Part shown: positions 47,501 through 57,530 of the stretch, piece by piece
Position numbering within the stretch: position 1 is the first letter of the stretch
Layout: every line of letters begins with the position of its first letter
Assembly (NCBI GenBank): GCA_019916065.1
Contig: CM034233.1
Span: forward strand, 3,971,501-4,035,500
DNA from: Vitellaria paradoxa
Taxonomy: Eukaryota > Streptophyta > Magnoliopsida > Ericales > Sapotaceae
Direction of reading: 5' to 3'
Length of the DNA stretch: 64,000 nt
Notes under the pieces: model-generated
Database searches by the model: none
Seen by the model: only the letters and a program-made list of their open reading frames with translations
Told to the model about the DNA's origin: nothing
Translations under genes and position numbers: made by a program

Positions 47501-48234
47501 GACTCCTGTCCATCATGCTTGCCATCTTCGCCGCGGTCGCTCTCATTTCCATCTTCGCCCTTCACAGCGGCAATGAGAGAAGACTTTTCTGTGGTCTAGC
47601 TGCTACCATCTTTTCCATTTTAATGTACGGTTCACCTCTTTCAATCATGGTAAGATCTTATTGATGTATCTCCCTAGATTATGAGTCGTAGTCATCGTTT
47701 GTGTATTATTAAACCAAATGTGTTACGTAGGAGCTTAACATGGTCAAGGGAACAAATGTGTTGATTAATTATTCAAGTTCGTTTATTCACAAGAGTACTA
47801 ATTAATCGCGCAGAGTATGGTGATCAGGACGAAAAGTGTGGAGTTCATGCCATTTTCTTGTCACTGTTCGTGTTCTTGTGTGGCACTTCCTGGTTCATTT
47901 ACGGGCTGCTAGAAATGGACCCTTTCATCGCTGTAAGTATGGTACTGGTACTGCATCTTCGAAAAATGTTATTGAAATCGGACATGAACTTTGCTTATTA
48001 ACTGCTAGCTTCATCCGGCATTTCCTTCAGTCAAGAAGATCCTTAATTTGGTCGAATGTTAATTGTGCTGTGAAGGTGCCAAATGGAATTGGATGTGGGT
48101 TGGGAGCAATTCAGCTGATCTTGTATGCAATTTACCGAGACAAGAAGGGTGAAACCAAGGAAACTGCGGAGGAATCGATGGAGATGGGGCTGCAGCCCCA
48201 TCTGGAGAAGCGGTCCCAAAATGGACATGTCTAG
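44503..48234 (+). CDS. SWEET sugar transporter (MtN3/saliva), clade of SWEET1, with one-base deletions
   Basis: Six exons: 44503-44545, 44644-44680, 45549-45642, 47369-47649, 47814-47932 and 48076-48234. Exon 2 is 37 bp, as usual in SWEET genes. The translation shows the first MtN3 repeat (MGGAGAARFVIGVFGNANG, LLLFLAPSITFKRI), then SMINAAGAAIESVYVLIF and LFCGLAATIFSILMYGSPLS, KSVEFMPF, and VPNGIGCGLGAIQLILYAIY, ending ..RSQNGHV. Seven-helix plasma-membrane transporters of this type carry glucose or related sugars down their gradient. Compared with the family, single bases are missing near 45573, 45602, 47391, 47395 and 47855, each within a short homopolymer. As written the gene cannot be read through. 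Intron 3 is long because of a transposon. Confidence 0.88.
45003..45268. mobile_element. MITE in intron 2 of the SWEET gene
   Basis: GGTGACATTTAGTTTAC at the left and AAATTAAATGAGCCC at the right mark an imperfect inverted pair. The interior (TTTTGTTTTATGTGTTAAAA, CTCAAAACGAGAAAA) repeats partly within itself and matches 37310-37590. Confidence 0.45.
45426..45553 (+). repeat. Tandem duplication of the intron 2 acceptor
   Basis: About 66 bp ending in CTCCTGGCAGGATTA occur twice (ending near 45485 and 45553). The second copy is the true acceptor because exon 3 coding follows it; the first, with its AG at 45479-45480, is a decoy. Confidence 0.75.
45921..47015. mobile_element. TIR element of 1.1 kb in intron 3 of the SWEET gene, with internal tandem repeats
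   Basis: The left end GTTATGTTTGGCACGTGG is mirrored at the right (GTTATGTTTGGTACGTGAG on the minus strand). Similarity continues inward for about 45 bp (ATGGAATGGAATTA). Between the ends, five to six copies of a unit of roughly 120-140 bp carry AAGGGTAAAATNGTCATTTT (near 46164, 46281, 46402, 46544, 46673 and 46730). A clear target duplication was not identified. No coding capacity. Confidence 0.7.
47051..47206. mobile_element. MITE-like copy in intron 3 of the SWEET gene
   Basis: GGGAGCATTTGGATG at the left and CAAACGGCTCTTA at the right. The interior has the TTTAATTAAAAGAAATTG block. It lies about 160 bp before exon 4. Confidence 0.45.
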
Positions 48235-48526
48235 CCGTCGTGGTTGGACTCTGCGTGTTTGGACAATTGTATCTGCTTAATTTTCCCTCCTCCTTTTAAA
48301 CTTCTTCGCTACTTGTAATTTTCCACTGGAATCTGGGAATTTATCATATCCCCTGAATAGCTTAATTTGTATCCACTGATGAAAATTCCATGTAGGTTAC
48401 GATTGTAATGCAAAAGAAACTTTGGTTTTGTGGGCAAAACTCGATGCTGCATGTACGTATTGCTGGGAACTTGGATACCATCCCAGCAGTGGCTTAAATA
48501 TGTTAATTACATTTCTTATAAGCTTA

Positions 48527-49255
48527 CTAGTAGTGACCCAATGCTCGGGCGACGTAAATTTTTTTAAATTATTAACATTAAAAAAAATAAAAATATCTTC
48601 AAAACAATTAAAATAGTTATTAGGTTAAGAAAGACTAATAATCATAAATTCACATGTCAAAATAGATAGACAAAGGAGAAAAAATTAAATATGGCATGAA
48701 AAATCTAATTAGACAAATAGTTTCAGGTTTGTCTTAATTTTCTTAGATAAAATCTTGCTCTAATTGTTATATTAAGGCATAGAGAATCTAATAATAAAGC
48801 AAATCTAAAACTAATTTCGGTAGAAGTTAAGAGAGGGTAATTGAGAGATTTTGAAAAATGGTGTGACTTTGGGGCTAGATAGTAAGAGATTTTTTTTTTT
48901 TTTGAAAAGGAAGAATTTGGTATTTTAGCATTATCAATTGTACATTAAACAAGAAATTAGAGAAGCTTACGAAGAGGAGAACCCAAAAGTTTTTTTAAGT
49001 GATGGTCGGGCATGTGCAAAGAAAGAGGAAATTGGAGAAAAAAATGATTGTTGGATTGAACCCAAAAATTTTTCAGGTAATGGTGAGAATACTGAGTGGG
49101 GGGAGGAGAGATGACTTTGTTTCAAAAGAAACAAAAATAGAATTTTGTAAAAAAAAGATAGGAAGGTAAATGGAGAGTAAGAAAGCATGCTATGTCGGAT
49201 GAGGGTAAAGAAAAGGAGGAGAGAGAAATACATGATTTTAATATTATAGTATAGA
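48527..49255 (-). mobile_element. Non-autonomous Helitron, second copy of the 8414-9679 family
   Basis: On the minus strand it starts TCTATACTATAATATTAAAA (5' TC at 49255, preceded by A) and runs into CATGTATTTCTCTCTCC, matching the start of the Helitron at 8414. It ends CTAG (48530-48527) followed by T, with CGCCCGAGCATTGGGTCAC just before as a weak hairpin. At 729 bp it is shorter than the first copy. No coding capacity; the ORF at 48967-49233 is composition-driven. Confidence 0.75.
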
Positions 49256-50129
49256 TATTTTTTATTTATTTATTTTTTATGTTTATGTTATCAATTTCTT
49301 GTTTATTGTTATTATTCTTACAAAAAAAGCAAGTGGTAGAAAACGTGCTTGGAATTTAAAAATGTTGTGAAAATAAAATTAAAAAAAATATATCGTAAGG
49401 GAATATGATTATCATACTCCTAATGGAACTTTTTATTTTAACCTGATGTTTATTACACAGTCAAATTAAATATCAAAATAGCATGCATTGAAATACTAAA
49501 ATGATCTTAGTGTGTTTATATAATTTGACAAAAATCAAAAGACTTAAATTTAATTTTTTTTTTTAAGGATTCATTGCACCATATAATTGCTAATAAACTT
49601 CGTAATGGAATTATTATAAAATAGTTTCATGAATTAAATATTTTTTAATTGGATAATGTGATAAAAGACTTAGAATGAAGGATTCAAGTTGAAATTTATT
49701 CTGAGAGATAACTCAATTAGTAAAATCTTGAGTTTACTCTCCAAAACTCACTAGTTCAAGTTTTCTCAAGGCCACCACTATAGGGTTTGTCTGTCGTTAA
49801 CTTCAGAGTTTTAGATATTAGTTCAGGTGTGCACAAACTGATTTGGACATCCTGAATTAAAAAAAATATTGAAATTGCAATTGTGTGCTATTTACTAAAG
49901 TAACGATACTAAGGCCATCAATAAACTATTATATTTTTATACGAATATTAAGGCGTGTGGTGGTTCAAAAAAAAATTTTTTTTAATTTTTAGTGATTTCA
50001 ATTTTTTTACTGTTTGGAAAAATTCAACTTCTATTTAAAAAAATTTAAATATTAATATTTTATTAAGTGCATAAAAATTATTTTTTATCAATAACTTTTG
50101 GTGTAAAAATTACAAAATTTGTTTATTAA
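49256..50129. other. AT-rich intergenic DNA with a SINE
   Basis: Holds the SINE at 49703-49860; otherwise nothing recognisable. Confidence 0.5.
49703..49860 (+). mobile_element. tRNA-derived SINE
   Basis: GAGATAACTCAATTAGTAAA (A-box region), CACTAGTTCAAGTTTTC (B box, partly decayed), then GGCCACCACTATAGGG and CGTTAACTTCAGAGTTTTAG. Same family and order as 28650-28797 and 34486-34640. Confidence 0.62.
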
Positions 50130-50571
50130 GGATCCGTTTAGTCTGATGAAAATCGTTGAAAAACTCTTGAAATTTCTAAAAACTTTTAAAATTTTCTAAT
50201 ATATTTTACATTTCTCGTATTTCGTGAAACAACTATAAATTTATATATATATTTACATATTCTAACAACTTTTTACAAACCCCAATAAATTTTTATAAAT
50301 CCAAATAATATTTCACAAATCTCAATAATTTTTTTTTTTACAAATTCCAAAAACATTTCATATCTTTCCATGAATTCCAATATAAAACCATATTGACAAA
50401 CTCAAAAAAATCATTCTTACGGTTTTCTTTCAAAAAAGTTAACGTAAAAGTCAAAAAGTTTCACTATTCGTATCTAAAAAAATATGATTTGGTAGTTGCG
50501 CATTAAACGTAAAAAAATTATCTAAATCACATTTTCGTTATTTTTTTATTTTCGTGACACCAAACGTCCCC
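50130..50571. mobile_element. Tourist-like MITE, 442 bp
   Basis: GGATCCGTTTAGTC at the left and CACCAAACGTCCCC at the right, with TAA on both sides (50127-50129 and 50572-50574). The interior is shared with 22656-23060. Confidence 0.65.
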
Positions 50572-50625
50572 TAAATAAATAAAATTAGAAAATTAATATT
50601 TAACTAAACGTATACTTTTTGTAAC

Positions 50626-52260
50626 TGTCATGCCTTGAGTTTCAAAACTCGTGGAGTGAGGGAAAGAGCCAACCACAACATAAACTAAGATATCTATAAT
50701 ATATAATAATAATTTTATTAATAATTAAAAGTAATTAATAACAATTTAATCTCCATGTAACCGAGCAACAGTGCTTCAACCACAACCCCAAATAATAACA
50801 AAGATCTAGGCCTTAGAGCCTTTATAATCATACCAAATAAACCCCCAAATTATTAATATTACAATCCTGAATAATATTATAACGATGCAAAAAGTAATTC
50901 CAACAATGGCCCACCTAAGTCCCAAGTTCACGACCTGCAAAAGAATCTGTAGGGACGTAAGCACTAATCTACTTGTGCCCACGATACATAATAAATACAT
51001 GTATGATATGCACAAAAATTAGATTAGCAGTAATTTCATATCAATAACTCATAAATTGCAAGTCGTCGCACATCCCAACATCAAAACATACATCAACATA
51101 AATCTGAAAAATAATCCAATTATTATCTTTCATTTATCTCTTTACCATCGCATCACAATCATGGGGTAGATACTATACAATATTGTTGTTCATGGGTCTA
51201 AACCCAATGGCCACGATTAGCCCAATAACTATCATAATTGTAGGCTACTAACATACTGGCATGAATACCAACTCCTGCGTAAGTTTAGGGTTTTTTAACC
51301 CAAGGGTAATCTCTGTACCCTTTCTATTTTTTTTTTTACTATCTACAGCCTCACAATCACAACTTTATTCATGTGTCCTTTATCTTTCATTGCTATCATC
51401 TCAACAAAACAACTTATTATAATCAACCATTAACATCATATTATCACTTCCATGAACATTTCCCGTTAATAAAATAAATCACTCAAACATTTCAAATTAG
51501 GCATTCTAAATTGCGTATTTTTCATATATTTAACTATAAATATCAAACTATAAATTTTCAAAGCTTTAGGGGTAAAATTATAATTTTTCACAACTTAGGG
51601 GCAAAATTGTAATTTCATAAAAACTTGGGCCACTTCGTAATTACTCAAAACTTTGGGGTTACTATGTAATTATTCAAAACTTTTGGGGTCAATTTGAAAT
51701 TTTCTTTAATTATGGGGTCAAATTGAAAATTTGTAAAACTTTGGGGTCAATTTATAATTATATAAAACTATTGGATTTGGAAAGCAATTCTAGTACTTTA
51801 CAGAATATGCCAAGAATATTCTCTTATATAACTTCCCCAGCAAGCTTATTTTGGCCAAAATCTTCTGACGTTCTGGTTTGGGCTAAATTCACGTAGTGTA
51901 ATCTAAATTTAATCATTTTTGTACAAAATAAACATACAAAAATTTATCAAAATATTTTTACATCTTATATATGTAATTAAAATGCATCAAATCCCTACCT
52001 CAGATTCGAAAAAAAAAAGTGAAGAAATCTCAAAACTTTAAGACTTTGCTCATTTGTATCTCCTATCTTGGGCCGAATTATCACGATCTGACACAGTCAT
52101 GATGATTACAACGTCGAAAATATCAAAACTCCGCTATTCCTAAACCTAAGTCCTCACTTTCTTCCACTTCTTTCTCTCTGTTCTTTCTTTTCTTTCCCTT
52201 CCTTATCTCTTTCTTTTCTTTTCTCCTCCTCGATTTTCTTCTCCTAGCCAACTAGTCATA
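50626..52260 (-). mobile_element. LTR-retrotransposon-like sequence, possible solo LTR
   Basis: From 50626 (TGTCATGCCTTGAG) the sequence changes character. It has long non-MITE complexity, then repeated TTTGGGGTCAATTTGAAATT-type units at 51560-51770, then a CT-rich block at 52150-52250. A TG at one boundary preceded by GTAAC fits an LTR edge read in reverse. The matching CA plus GTAAC at the other edge was not found, so the right limit is uncertain. No gag or pol coding sequence is seen. Confidence 0.35.
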
Positions 52261-53295
52261 TAGCATGTACTAGTAAATACTCATGTAAAACACGGACCGT
52301 CCTTCCTCTAATTTGGTCCTAAGTTTTTTTTTTTTTTTTTGACTTTTTGTCTTGTTTTTATTAAAATTTATTTTTTTCTAAAGCTATATTTTTTAAGTAT
52401 ATATTAATTGCATTCAAAAAAAGTTTAAAAATGTAATATATATGTAGCATTTTAATATAGGTTATACCAGTTAAAAAAAGTGCACATACATATATATAAC
52501 CATGATATTATATTAATTAATATCATCAGACCAAGCAGAATGAGAGGAAATTCTCATTAATATAATATTTTAGATAATTTTATCCCTAATCTAATAAAGC
52601 ATATTTACATATGATGTATTAGTTTGATCACTTTAGAACAGTAATTAACAGTTTTATTTTTGTTGCCCAAAAAATTACCAAAATAACTATTATATATATA
52701 TTTTTATACATATGTGTGAACACAACACATGACTATCTCTCTCTCCCCCTCTCTCTGCACCATTTCAGAACATTCCACGTATATTATGTTTTATTAAATA
52801 GATATAGATAATCATAACAAAATAAGCATATTCAATTTTATTAACCACCAATCAAAAGAGGTTAAAATATATATTCAATCTTTAATAAACATGTAAAATT
52901 TTATAAAAAATATTTAACAAAATGTGAGAATAGTAAAAGATTGTATTTTTATGTGAAGTGGCCGAAAAACAAATTCAATGGTTAAAATTATTTCAAATTT
53001 AAATTTTTAGCTTTTTATTATATAAATGACATAAAGAGTATAAAAATGTATGTATTTACAATTTTAAATTTTAACTACATTAAAATTGATTTTTTTTTCA
53101 TAAAAAATATATTTTTTCATTTGATATTTTTATTTTTATACTTTTAAAAAGGTTTACAATATAAAAATTAATTTTAATAATTTAAAAAAGCAAAAAAAAA
53201 AAAAATAAATAACTGGAAGCACTTTCCCAAACATAGGCTTACTTTGCTCTAATCCACAAAAAAAGAGTGAAAACAGAAGTGAAATTAATAATTAA

Positions 53296-53448
53296 GGTTT
53301 CATTTGAAGTGACAAAAGATTTTAAAAATATTAAAATGTATTAATTATAAAAATTATTCACTTTTTATTTCACTGTACGAATTATGAACTTATAACTTAT
53401 TTAACTTTATCTCATTTTATTTTACTTTTTATCATTCTAAACATGCCC
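53296..53448. mobile_element. Tourist-like MITE, 153 bp
   Basis: GGTTTCATTTGAAGTG at the left, CATTCTAAACATGCC at the right, and TAA on both sides (53293-53295, 53449-53451). Contains the shared TCACTGTACGAATTATGAAC block. Confidence 0.65.
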
Positions 53449-54331
53449 TAAATAAAAATAAGCCAAAAAAGAGGTAAAGTGTACTAATTAGAAAAAATAA
53501 AAATAAATGGAGGAAACAAAGGTGGTAAGGTAAAGTACTGTACCACTTTGGACAAATTTAAGTCATTTTAATTTCAGTTGAAAGATATTTATGTCTATTC
53601 AAAATATCTTTAAGGGTCCTCATCACCAATTTTTATTAGGCAATTTCATACTTCTCAAACCAATTAGAGTGAGCCAAATAGGGCATTTGGGGTAATTGTA
53701 CCTTTTTCATTCAAACAATTTAACATTTCTTTACTACTTTATTGAGTAATTTACACATGAATGAATTTTTTTAATTAAATTCTATTTTGAATTTTGACAT
53801 TTCAATTATGACAATTAAAATTTTAAGAATTTAATTTATTATAATTGTGAGGTTTAAATTATTATTAATTTACAATTCCATCATTAAAGCTCCACAAAAA
53901 ACTATGAGAAATGTAAAAATATTAAAAAATTTTAAAAATTATTCACTTTTTATCTCACTATGTAAATTACAAATTCATAACTTATCATACTTTATTTCAT
54001 TTTATTTTATTTTTTGTTACACCGAACACATGTATATATCGCTATTATTAATTAAAAAATAAATTAAAAATACACAATGTGAGTAAAATTTTAATGAAAG
54101 ATAGTGAAAGCCTAAAATTTTAACATACCTCGTAAAATGCAAAATGTAATTTTTTTTTTATCCATACATTTTTTCTTTAAGCAAGATCAACCTGTTCACA
54201 TAAAGATTTTAAAATAAATCAGTAAATACTTACAAGACTCTTATGATTCCATCTGTCCAACATAATTAAAAATTGGACACTACTTAATACTTAAGGGATT
54301 TTAATTGTTGTGATGTATGCATGCGCATTAA

Positions 54332-54498
54332 GGCTCCGTTTGGAGCTCTTTAAAAAAAATAAAATTTTACAAATTTCTGTAAACACAAATTACGAGACAG
54401 TAAAATTTAAATTTTTTACTTATTACACGAATTACAAAACATTTACTTTTACAGTTTTATAATATTTTATACAATTTTATACAACTCCAAACACACTC
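54332..54498. mobile_element. Tourist-like MITE, first of an abutting pair
   Basis: GGCTCCGTTTGGAGC to CTCCAAACACACTC, with TAA at 54329-54331 and 54499-54501. The right TAA is shared with the next MITE. Confidence 0.75.
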
Positions 54499-54501
54499 TA
54501 A

Positions 54502-54656
54502 GGGTGCGTTTGGAGTCCTAAAAAAATAAAAAAAAAACTAATAGATAGGATTGATGTTATGTAAAAATGATAGGTGGTAAAATGTGATTGGAGAAATTTG
54601 AAAACTTTTGAAATTTTTAAAATTTTTTGATTTTTTTTATGGCTCCAAACGAACCC
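54502..54656. mobile_element. Tourist-like MITE, second of an abutting pair
   Basis: GGGTGCGTTTGGAGTCC to GGCTCCAAACGAACCC, with TAA on both sides. Its interior closely matches the MITE at 30312-30460 in reverse (AGGATTGATG, TAGGTGGTAAAATGTGATTG). Confidence 0.75.
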
Positions 54657-55524
54657 TAAATAATACGAATGATTGAAAACTGATCAAGAGCCCCCACTCC
54701 TCCGGCACAAAAAATAATAATAAATAATCATTTTCCTTAATTATTATTAATGGTCAAGATCTGATCAAAGGGTCCCACCCCCAGCCATATGAGAGCAAAT
54801 GGAGGAGAATTCCACAATCAGCCAATGCTTAGGAAATACACTTTTTTAATACACTTTTTTTTTTTCTCTCCCAAAGTTACTTGGAAAGTAGGCGCCTGAA
54901 GGTAAAGTATGATATTCTGTTTGGTGCAAAAGAAAAAGAGGGGGAGAAGGAAAAGAAAGACAGAAAGAAAGAAAAAAAAGTCGGAACAATTCTTGGTGGC
55001 TAAGTCAAAGACTCTGACGGGAGTCAATCAATTCTTTTTTTCTTTTTTTTTTTTTCTAAACTTAGTGTCCAAGTTTCTCCTTACTATATATATATAAAAT
55101 AATTATATATGTGTATATAAACGGCATGTTTGGTTGGTCAAAATTTGATCAAAAAGTACAATAAAAATAGAAAGATGTAACATAAAAGTGATAGGTGTTA
55201 AAATTTTATTAAAAGAAAATACAAAAAGTAATTAAAATTTAATAACTTTTGAAAAAATTTGATAAGTCAAACAGGTCCAAAGTAATTATTATTAATCTTA
55301 AATCTTAATTTTTTTTATTAAATAATATATATTAAAATTTTGAGTTATTACAGTAACTTTTGGGAAATTACATTTTTATAAAGAAAACTTTATTTGTCAA
55401 ACGGATCTTGGATGACATCTTAACAAATATTATTATTTTAATTCAAAATAAAACCTAAATTCTAACGTGGCGAGTTGGATAGCAACTGTGGGGGATAATC
55501 GAGCCAAAAAAGAGGGAGGCGAGG

Positions 55525-55670
55525 ACAATATATATATATGTATATATATAAGCCCCCACAAAATCAACCCAACATTAACATCGGCAGCGAAGGTCGAAGG
55601 AACCGCGCTGGGAAGTGAGGACTTACACGCCCCATTGAAGCGCACTCTTCGACGAAAATCTCTCGCTTCA

Positions 55671-55712
<42 letters not shown>

Positions 55713-55775
55713 GGGTTACACACATACGTGAAGAGAAGCAGGCCTTGACGTTTGGTGTTTGTTTTTTCTGCCACC
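55525..55775 (+). promoter_or_regulatory. Core promoter and 5' leader of the SPT5 copy
   Basis: A TATATATATGTATATATATA stretch near 55528-55549 can serve as TATA region. The leader then contains a CT microsatellite of about 36 bp (55675-55711) and the start context GCCACCATGCC at 55771, which is close to a strong plant initiation context. An intact promoter region argues that this copy arose by DNA duplication, not by retroposition. Confidence 0.5.
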
Positions 55776-57490
55776 ATGCCTCGTCGGCGGCGACACGACT
55801 ACGAAGACGAGTATCTGGATCCGGAGGAAGACGAAGAGGAGGCTCTCGATGAGGAGGAGGAGGATGACGACGACGAAAGAGGCCGTGGGGCCGGACGCAA
55901 GCGGCAGAGATCGGAGTTCATCGATGACATGGCGGCGGAGGACGACGATGACGAGGAAGAGGAGGAGGTTTACGAGGAAGATGATTTCGATGGCGGTCGT
56001 CGTGGTCAGCGCGCAAAGGCGGTCGGCTCTAAATTCTTCGATACTGAAGCCCAGGTTGTTGATGACGATGAAGAAGAGGAGGAGGAAGAAGGTGAAGACG
56101 GTTAGGATTACTTTTCTACTCAATCAATTCTGCACTAGGGCTAATGCACACACAATGTTTGAATTGTTCCTCATTTTTTTTCTTCATCCCTTTAGAAAAA
56201 AATAAAGCATTAGTTCACTGTATAGCCTAACCATAAATTTAGTTGCACAAATTTAGAATTTTAATATGCATGGGAACTTGAGCATTTTCATGTGCTTGTG
56301 CTTTCCGATATCGGTGATTCTTCTGAACTATGCCACTCAATCTTCTTTTAAATGAACCACATTTGGGACTCTTTCATAGTGAAACTATTCCATGTGATTA
56401 TGTTGATTAGCTAATGTTTCCCAGTGTCATGGGGTGGCAATGTTAGATACGACACAAACACTGTCAAAATGAATACAAAGTTATTGAGAGAAAACATGAC
56501 ACAAATACATTAACTCGGAATTGACATGATTTGATCCGATTTTTAAGTAATTAATTTGTTAACATGTTTATTAAATTTTAAGATTTTTGTGTATAGTCAC
56601 GAATTATGGACCCAACACGATGATTCTTTCTTGATATTTGTTATCCTCTTTTGGGCTGGTTTATGTGTTTCCCACATTGTCATTGCTGATCCGTCGAGTG
56701 TCTAAATATCCAGGCTTCATAGATAATGGAGCTGAGCTATCAGATGAAGATGATGGTTGAAGGATGCGCCCCCCATTGCTGCCACGGGAGGATGACCAAG
56801 AAGATTTTGACGCTCTTGAGAGAAGTATGCAGGCAAGATATGCCAGATCAAGTCACACAGAATACGATGAGGAGACAACAGATGTAGAACAGCAAGCTCT
56901 TTTGCCATCTGTCAGGGATCCAAAATTGTGGATGGTGAAGTGTGCGGTATGATTATGATGCTTATACTGTTTATTATTTATAATGTCTATTTGATATCAG
57001 TTGTTTGATTTTAAGTATTGTTTGTGTGTGCTAGATTGGTCGTGAGCGGGAGGCAGTTGTTTGCCTTATACAGAAGTATCTTGACAAAGGATCTGAGTTG
57101 CAAATCAGGTCGGCTGTAGCCCTTGATCATCTAAAAAACTATATATATGTTGAGGCGGACAAAGAAGCGCATGTGAGGGAGGTATGTAGTACAGATGGCT
57201 GTTTCTTTTGCTCAATTAACTTGAGTATCAAAATAATTGTTGGATGCATTTTGTGTTGTGATTGGAAACTGATCTAATTACCATCTTTATTCTGCTTCAG
57301 GCTTGCAGGGGTTTGCGTGTAGTATATACAAATACAAAAATAACACTTGTTCCGATCAAAGAAATGACTGGTGTCTTTTCAGTAGAAAGCAAAGCAATTG
57401 ATCTTTCTTGGGATACTTGGGTCAGAATGAAGATTGGGACTTACAAAGGGGACCTTGCAAAAGTGTGGACCCTTTACACTTCTTCTACTT

Positions 57491-57496
<6 letters not shown>

Positions 57497-57521
<25 letters not shown>

Positions 57522-57530
57522 TGGGGGGGG
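57497..57530. repeat. GT microsatellite followed by a G run
   Basis: About 12 GT repeats then nine G, inside the SPT5 intron 57463-57589, 60 bp before the acceptor. Confidence 0.9.

Larger units (their letters stand above)
52261..55500. other. Intergenic, MITE-rich
   Basis: No gene. Clean MITEs lie at 53296-53448, 54332-54498 and 54502-54656. A relic lies near 53890-54040 and a TGTTTGGTTGGTCAAA-type copy at about 55128-55280. Runs of A or T and a CT-rich patch (52735-52755) make up much of the rest. Short ORFs at 53847 and 54818-55097 are low-complexity. Confidence 0.5.

Noticed and set aside
48521..48540. TAGTAGTG as the right end of the CACTA element that starts at 35783
   Set aside because: It lacks mirrored subterminal repeats and instead forms the CTAG terminus of the minus-strand Helitron, whose 5' end is found at 49255.
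48967..49233. 88-residue ORF rich in F, S and L
   Set aside because: It lies wholly inside the non-autonomous Helitron and results from CT-rich composition.
55433..56205. Antisense and out-of-frame ORFs over the SPT5 first exon
   Set aside because: They read the acidic-codon repeats and the CT leader in wrong frames (RERERE, leucine-rich strings).
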